Part shown: positions 60,187-64,000 of the stretch, piece by piece
Position numbering within the stretch: position 1 is the first letter of the stretch
Layout: every line of letters starts with the position of its first letter
NCBI RefSeq assembly: GCF_029338575.1
Contig: NZ_CP119992.1
Coordinates: 2,542,001 to 2,606,000, forward strand
DNA from: Halomarina halobia
GTDB lineage: Archaea > Halobacteriota > Halobacteria > Halobacteriales > Haloarculaceae
Reading direction: 5' to 3'
DNA length: 64,000 nt
Program-made: the position numbers and the translations under genes
The notes under the pieces: generated by a model
What the model saw: only the letters and a program-made list of their open reading frames with translations
Database searches by the model: none
What the model was told of the DNA's origin: nothing

Positions 60187-61230
60187 GTGCGCCTCGAACC
60201 CCGTCCGCGGCTGGTCGACTGGACCATCCTCGTCCTCGTGACGCTCGCGGTCGTCACGGGCGTCGTCAGCCTCGCCGCCGGGTCCGCCCGCGAGGCGTGG
60301 CTCTTCGTCCTCCACGGCGCTGGCGGCCTCGTCCTCGTCGTCCTCCTGTTCTGGAAGCTCCGGCGCGTCCGCCGCCGGGTGACGGGCCGCTTCGACCGCA
60401 CGGTCGCGCTCTCGGTGCTCCTCGCCGCCGTCGCGCTCGCGGCGCTCGCGACGGGGATCGCGTGGGTGCTCGGCGCGGACCCCGACCTCCGGGGGTGGAC
60501 GCTGCTCACCCTCCACATGGCGCTCGGCGTACTCGTCGTCCCGCTCGTCCTCTATCACCTCACGAGACGCTTCCGGACGCCCGCGCGGACCGACTGGGAG
60601 GGTCGCCGGACGGCGCTGCAGTACGCCGGGCTCGTCCTCGTCGGCGCGCTCGCGTGGCGCGCCCAGCAGGCCGTCGTCGCCGCCCTCGACACGGCCGGCG
60701 CGGACCGACGGTTCACCGGCTCGAAGCCGCGTGAGGGGACCGGCAACCGCTTCCCGGTGACCAGCTGGGTCCTCGACGACCCCGATCCGATCGACGCGGA
60801 GGCGTGGCGGCTCCACGTGTCCGGGGCGGTGGAGCGCCCGCTGACGCTCGGGTACGGCGACCTCGACGCGCGGGACGAGCGCCGCGAGGTCCTCGACTGC
60901 ACCAGCGGCTGGTTCGTCGAGCGCGACTGGCGCGGCGTCCCGGTCGGCGACCTGCTCGACGAGGCGGGCGTCCGCGAGGGGGCGCGCTGGGTGACCTTCC
61001 ACTCCGTGACGGGCTACCGCTTCGGTTTCCCGGTGGACGTCGCCCGCGACGTGCTGCTCGCCACGCACGTCGACGGCGAGCGCCTCGACCACGGCCACGG
61101 CTTCCCCCTGCGCGTCGTCGCGCCCGGGCGGCGCGGCTTCCAGTGGGTCAAGTGGGTCACCGCGGTCGAGGTGCGCGAGACGCGCGACTGGGGACAGTGG
61201 GTCGCGATCTTCGTCAGCGGATTGGACTGA
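60187..61230 (+). CDS. Membrane-anchored molybdopterin-dependent oxidoreductase (sulfite-oxidase fold)
   Basis: A 347-residue protein: four N-terminal TM helices (about residues 10-150, with WLFVLHGAGGLVLVVLLFWKL and LLTLHMALGVLVVPLVLYHL, histidines that may bind haem) joined to a sulfite-oxidase-type Mo domain with FPVTSWVLDD, the Mo-ligand Cys in LDCTSGWFVERDWRGV, and RFGFPVDVARDVLLATHVDG. The haem-membrane plus Mo layout resembles MsrQ/MsrP-like or cytochrome-b561 fusions. Start GTG 60187 is preferred to 60163. Confidence 0.78.
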   Translation: MRLEPRPRLVDWTILVLVTLAVVTGVVSLAAGSAREAWLFVLHGAGGLVLVVLLFWKLRRVRRRVTGRFDRTVALSVLLAAVALAALATGIAWVLGADPDLRGWTLLTLHMALGVLVVPLVLYHLTRRFRTPARTDWEGRRTALQYAGLVLVGALAWRAQQAVVAALDTAGADRRFTGSKPREGTGNRFPVTSWVLDDPDPIDAEAWRLHVSGAVERPLTLGYGDLDARDERREVLDCTSGWFVERDWRGVPVGDLLDEAGVREGARWVTFHSVTGYRFGFPVDVARDVLLATHVDGERLDHGHGFPLRVVAPGRRGFQWVKWVTAVEVRETRDWGQWVAIFVSGLD

Positions 61231-61272
61231 CGGGTCGGAGGGGATCGGCGGACGGTCGCTCGCTCTCCCCGC

Positions 61273-61707
61273 TCACCGATCGGAACCGCGCTCGTCGGGG
61301 TCGATCGGGACGCCGTCCTCCGTGGGCGGCGCGACGCGGTCGATGTACGTCTCTGGGTCCGGATCGCGGACGGTCACCTCGACCTCGATGTCGCCCAGTT
61401 CGGCGGGGGTGCCGACGGCGAAGTTGACCCGCCCCGCGAACGCCGACTGCTTCTTCAGGCGGAACGCGAAGGTGTCGCCCTCGAGGTTCCCCAGGAACGT
61501 CATCCGGGCGGTGTCGAGGATCTCCGCGCGGTGGAGGTGCTCGGAGAACGACTCGAGGGAGTGGGTCGTCGCGACGAGTTCGCCGGGGCGCTCCTCGACC
61601 TCGACGCCGGGGAAGACGTTCCGGATCGCGTCGGCGACGCGGTCGGTCACCTCCGTGGCGTACACCGGGGCGCGGATCGTCACGTCGACGCTGTAGACGG
61701 TGCTCAT
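61273..61707 (-). CDS. UPF0201 family RNA-binding-like protein
   Basis: A 144-residue archaeal UPF0201 protein related to L5-like folds; visible family parts are VYSVDVTIRAPVYATEVTDRV and TFLGNLEGDTFAFRLKKQSAF. Its function is unknown. Start overlaps the stop of the UPF0200 gene by 4 nt (61704-61707), so the two form an operon, UPF0200 first, an arrangement conserved in archaea. Confidence 0.85.
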   Translation of the reverse strand: MSTVYSVDVTIRAPVYATEVTDRVADAIRNVFPGVEVEERPGELVATTHSLESFSEHLHRAEILDTARMTFLGNLEGDTFAFRLKKQSAFAGRVNFAVGTPAELGDIEVEVTVRDPDPETYIDRVAPPTEDGVPIDPDERGSDR

Positions 61708-62249
61708 CGCTCCTCCTCCAGCAGTTCGCGCACCCTCGCGCGGAACGATTCGAGGCCCCCCTCGTTCTCGATGGTCACGTCCGCGCGCTCGATGGCCGCG
61801 CCCATGCCGAAGCCGAGTTCGCGCTCGTCGCGCGCCGCGAGCGACTCGCCGCCGCGATCGGTGTTGTCCCGCCCGCGCGCGCCGACGCGCTCGGCGCGGA
61901 GGTCGAAGGGCGCGACCACGGCCACGAGCGTGAAGCGCTCGCCGAATCGGTCCTCGAAGTGCTCTACCTCGGCGTCTGACCGGAGGCCGTCCACGAGGAC
62001 GGTGTCGCTCCCCTCGAGGGCCTCCTCCACGCGCGGCAGGGACCGCTCGGCGATGGCGAGCGGCCCCTCCTCCTCGCGGAGTCGCTGCGCGATCTCGCCG
62101 TGGTGGTCGGCCGGGTCGAGGCCGCGGCGGCGGCACTCCGCCCGGATGACGTCGCCCATCGTCACGACCGGAATCGCCATCTCGCGGGCGACGCTCGCCG
62201 CCTCGCCCTTTCCGCTGCCCGGCAGGCCGACGGTCCCGATGACTCCCAT
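61704..62249 (-). CDS. UPF0200 family P-loop kinase (dephospho-CoA kinase-like)
   Basis: A 181-residue P-loop NTPase. Walker A VGLPGSGKGEAAS (residues 7-19), a lid region (ERVGARGRDNTDRGGESLAARD) and the acid DxxRSD motif (VDGLRSDAEVEHF). Archaeal UPF0200 proteins are related to adenylate and dephospho-CoA kinases; archaeal CoA synthesis needs a DPCK, but assignment is uncertain. The gap 62250-62403 has no gene. Confidence 0.83.
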   Translation of the reverse strand: MGVIGTVGLPGSGKGEAASVAREMAIPVVTMGDVIRAECRRRGLDPADHHGEIAQRLREEEGPLAIAERSLPRVEEALEGSDTVLVDGLRSDAEVEHFEDRFGERFTLVAVVAPFDLRAERVGARGRDNTDRGGESLAARDERELGFGMGAAIERADVTIENEGGLESFRARVRELLEEER

Positions 62250-62403
62250 TACCCGCGAGTCGGTCCGTTCCGTTCTTAACGGCTGTGTTCCGCGGGCGGT
62301 ACTCCGCGCCCGTCGACGGTCGCGGCCGTCCCCGCGAGAAGGAGGACCGCTCCCGATGAGGGAAACGGACTGCTTTTGACGCTCTCGCGTGAACCATCCG
62401 GCG

Positions 62404-62478
62404 GGGCACGTAGCTCAGCTAGGATAGAGCGTCGGACTTCTAATCCGATGGTCGTGGGTTCGAATCCCACCGTGCTCG
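62404..62478 (+). tRNA. tRNA-Arg (anticodon TCT)
   Basis: 75 nt, full cloverleaf: acceptor GGGCACG (62404-62410) with CGTGCTC (62471-62477, one G-U), discriminator G at 62478; D arm GCTC/GAGC; anticodon arm TCGGA-CTTCTAA-TCCGA, anticodon TCT; T arm GTGGG-TTCGAAT-CCCAC (62454-62470). No intron and no encoded CCA. Its 3' end is repeated three times in the next 650 nt. Confidence 0.97.
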
Positions 62479-62584
62479 CTGGCCTGTCGCGAACGGACGT
62501 GAGCGACGGCCAGCGGATCGAGGTGGCGATTCGAACCCTGGAAGTCGCAACGCCCGAACGAAGTGAGGGCGACCGTCTTCCTCC

Positions 62585-62603
62585 GGTTCGAATCCCACCG
62601 TGC
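62585..62603. repeat. Copy of tRNA-Arg 3' end, first
   Basis: GGTTCGAATCCCACCGTGC, 19 nt identical to positions 62457-62475 of tRNA-Arg, i.e. the T loop and acceptor. The spacing of 128 nt from the gene and lack of any 5' part mean it is not a tRNA. It looks like an att site left by integration. Confidence 0.75.
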
Positions 62604-62688
62604 GCCTCACCTCCGGCGAACGTCCGTGAGCCGTGAGTGAGGTCCCCCGTGGGATTCGAATCAGGGAGCGAGCGAAGCGAGCGACCGT

Positions 62689-62707
62689 GGTTCGAATCCC
62701 ACCGTGC
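62689..62707. repeat. Copy of tRNA-Arg 3' end, second
   Basis: The same 19 nt as the first copy. A looser relative (gattcgaaccctggaagtc) is also present at 62530-62548. The interval between copies one and two, 62604-62688, contains no gene. Confidence 0.75.
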
Positions 62708-62710
62708 CCA

Positions 62711-62785
62711 TGCACCTTTTTTCGCCTCGGGTGCGCTCCCTTCGGTCGCGCACCACTCGGCCAAAACATCTGCACCGAAAAAAGC
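62711..62785. repeat. Dispersed hairpin repeat, copy 5
   Basis: tgcaccttttttcgcc, a ggtgcgc/gcgcacc stem, then ggccaaaacatctgcaccgaaaaaagcc. The second run deviates from the family (tgcaccgaaaaaa for tggaccaaaa), otherwise the order holds. Lies between the second and third copies of the tRNA 3' end. Confidence 0.5.
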
Positions 62786-62859
62786 CGCTCGCTCGTTTCA
62801 CTCGCTCGCGGCTGCCGCGCTGGCGTCGGCGGTGGCGACCCCGGTCTACCGTCCGTACG

Positions 62860-62968
62860 TTTATAACGGAGAGCGGGACCAGCGTCCGTGTGACCTGACT
62901 TCGGTCGCGGGGCGCTCGCGGTCGTGCGACGCCACGCCCCGCGAACCAGATCCCGCCCGCGGCGTCGC
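62860..62968 (+). ncRNA. Putative structured RNA with pseudoknot, copy 3
   Basis: TTTATAA at 62860-62866 and GAGAGCGGGACCAG at 62869-62882. Stem A CGCGGGG 62906-62912 with CCCCGCG 62937-62943; stem B GCGACGCC 62926-62933 with GGCGTCGC 62961-62968. Loops 13, 3 and 17 nt. Compared with copy 2, stem A changes A-T to G-C at one pair, a compensatory change. A CCTTT-family hairpin starts 9 nt further on. Confidence 0.6.
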
Positions 62969-62976
62969 CTGCTCGC

Positions 62977-63033
62977 CAGGACGTTTTGCTGCACTCGCTC
63001 GACTTCGCCTCGCTCGCTGGCAAAACCTCCACT
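62977..63033. repeat. Dispersed hairpin repeat, copy 6, directly after RNA copy 3
   Basis: aggacgttttgctg, a gctcgacttcgcctcgctcgc middle, then tggcaaaacctccactgagac. The flanks match copy 4 after RNA copy 2 (same position relative to the pseudoknot), although the TGGACC part is degraded. Confidence 0.5.
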
Positions 63034-63108
63034 GAGACCGCGCCGCACCCCCTCGCTACGCTCGTTCGCTCGCGGTGCGGCGCGGAGACCGTGCGGCCGT
63101 CTCGACGC

Positions 63109-63124
63109 GGTTCGAATCCCACCG
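63109..63124. repeat. Copy of tRNA-Arg 3' end, third
   Basis: GGTTCGAATCCCACCG, 16 nt identical to tRNA-Arg from 62457. The segment between the second and third copies holds the pseudoknot RNA copy and two hairpin repeats. Confidence 0.7.
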
Positions 63125-63165
63125 CCCTCGTTCGCGTCAAAAACGTCGTTCGGTCGCCGCGGCAG

Positions 63166-63666
63166 TCACGACGCCCGCAGCCCCTGGTACGCCAGAACGA
63201 CGCCGACGACGAAGACGATCGTCGCCAGGTAGATCGGCCCGAGGTGGGTCACCCAGTCGTGGGCGAACGCGTCCGCGGTGTAGTGCATCGGCAGGGCGAT
63301 CGCCAGGCCGACGACGGCGGCGACGACCGCGGTCGCCCACGCCCAGGTGAGCCGCTGGCGCACCCCGTACCACGAGAGGGCCGTGACGGCGATTCCCGTC
63401 GAGATGATGAACGCCGCGGTGGCGACGTGCAGGTGGCTGATGTAGTACGCGACCGTCGGATCGAGATCCGCAGGGGTCATTCCACCGAGGTGGCTGACCC
63501 CGAGTTCGAAACCGCTTCCCACGAAATTGAGGACGAGGAAGACGATCCCGTAGCCGATGAACCCGACGCCCGCGAGGGCCATCAGCAGGGACCCGTTTCT
63601 GAGCTTTGAGCCGAGCTCGACCTGTGCTTCCCGTTCGCTCGCTACCGATTGTTCTGTCGTTCCCAT
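63166..63666 (-). CDS. Four-TM membrane protein
   Basis: A 166-residue protein with four TM helices (ALAGVGFIGYGIVFLVLNFV, ATAAFIISTGIAVTALSW, TAVVAAVVGLAIALPMHY, YLATIVFVVGVVLAYQG). The segment MTPADLDPTVAYYISHLHVA between TM1 and TM2 has His residues that could bind metal. No family recognised. It is 2 nt downstream of the ArsM-like gene's stop, so the two are one operon; a role in metalloid handling is only an inference from that. Confidence 0.65.
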   Translation of the reverse strand: MGTTEQSVASEREAQVELGSKLRNGSLLMALAGVGFIGYGIVFLVLNFVGSGFELGVSHLGGMTPADLDPTVAYYISHLHVATAAFIISTGIAVTALSWYGVRQRLTWAWATAVVAAVVGLAIALPMHYTADAFAHDWVTHLGPIYLATIVFVVGVVLAYQGLRAS

Positions 63667-63668
63667 GA

Positions 63669-64000
63669 TCACTTGTGAGCGCTGAGCGAGATGCTCTTCA
63701 CGCCGTACGTCTGACACGCGTTCGCCGCCCGATCCGAGATGAACTGGTACCGGGTGTTGTCCCGAACGTCCGTCACCTCGAACCCGGCGGCTTCGACGGT
63801 GGTCGTGTAGCTGTCGACCTGCTCGGCCCCGCCGATGCAGGCCGCCCAGAGGTCCGCGTCGGTCTTGATGCGCTCTGGCATCCGCCGCTCGCTGACGATG
63901 TCCGAGATGGCGAGCCGTCCTCCCGACGCGAGCACGCGACTCGCCTCCGCGAAGACGCGTTCCTTCTCGGCGGAGAGGTTGATGACGCCGTTCGAGATCA
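63669..64000 (-). CDS. ArsM-like arsenite methyltransferase, 5' truncated by the window edge
   Basis: The minus-strand frame is open to the window end, so the N-terminus is missing. The visible 110 residues are the C-terminal half of a SAM-dependent methyltransferase with ISNGVINLSAEKERVFAEA, SGGRLAISDIVSERRMPE and LWAACIGGAEQ, which match arsenite S-adenosylmethyltransferases (ArsM); the conserved Cys in AACIGGA is present. It would methylate As(III). Downstream on the same transcript lies a four-TM protein. Confidence 0.75.
   Translation of the reverse strand, partial: ISNGVINLSAEKERVFAEASRVLASGGRLAISDIVSERRMPERIKTDADLWAACIGGAEQVDSYTTTVEAAGFEVTDVRDNTRYQFISDRAANACQTYGVKSISLSAHK

Noticed and set aside
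62585..63124. Additional tRNA genes suggested by GGTTCGAATCCCACC
   Set aside because: Only the T arm and acceptor end are present; no D arm, anticodon arm or 5' acceptor strand.
62440..63140. Several open frames on both strands behind tRNA-Arg
   Set aside because: They consist of repeated tRNA 3' ends, hairpin repeats and the putative RNA; no protein-like region.

Overview
The window comes from a haloarchaeon (class Halobacteria). Base composition is strongly G+C rich, the proteins are very acidic, and the gene set is archaeal: RadA, small RFC subunit, aIF6, L31e/L39e/LX, prefoldin alpha, FtsY, SRP54, NMD3, the ubiquitin-like modifier SAMP2, UPF0200/UPF0201 and many small haloarchaeal DUF proteins. 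Many starts are leaderless, with a TATA-like box about 27 nt upstream of the ATG. I cannot name the genus.

Layout. 1-8.3 kb: an edge-truncated endonuclease-like gene of low G+C, then metabolic genes (NifU-like scaffold, ketopantoate reductase, two phosphohexomutases, RpiA, LarB) and small zinc-finger proteins. 8.5-14 kb: GNAT acetyltransferase and SAMP2, RFC small subunit and alanyl-tRNA synthetase, with a 490-bp inverted-repeat element between RFC and alaS. 14-27 kb: mixed enzymes, membrane proteins and small haloarchaeal families. 27-28.5 kb: a small lower-G+C segment with a four-TM protein, flanked by a perfect 36-bp direct repeat. 28.5-38.3 kb: NMD3, HtpX and PspAB, RadA convergent with SufU, SufS, a TPR protein and ThpR. 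38.4-42.3 kb: ZIP transporter and the translation/targeting cluster L39e-L31e-aIF6-LX-prefoldin alpha-FtsY. 42.3-52.6 kb: an accessory block (siroheme nitrite/sulfite reductase with an F420-type oxidoreductase, a PAS/GAF/HTH regulator, two Tat-exported proteins, one a subtilase). 52.8-62.2 kb: SRP54, split MgtE, membrane proteins, a CBS-MaoC fusion, a Mo oxidoreductase, UPF0201/UPF0200. 62.4-64 kb: tRNA-Arg(TCT) followed by three partial copies of its own 3' end, a membrane protein and an edge-truncated ArsM-like methyltransferase.

The most unusual content is non-coding. (1) Three dispersed copies of a block of about 100 nt (8.4, 35.1 and 62.9 kb) share a TATA-like start and can fold into the same H-type pseudoknot, with compensatory base changes in both stems: a candidate unrecognised structured RNA. 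(2) Chains of perfect 8-11 bp hairpins with 3-nt loops occur in intergenic elements at 10.4, 23.0 and 32.0 kb, and a chain of the same design sits in frame inside alaS, adding about 37 residues. (3) A family of hairpins edged by CCTTTT and TGGACCAAAA occurs six times, twice directly after the putative RNA. (4) The P-loop of the RFC gene is written in atypical A/T-ending codons over 14 codons only, at a place where archaeal RFC inteins are known to sit.
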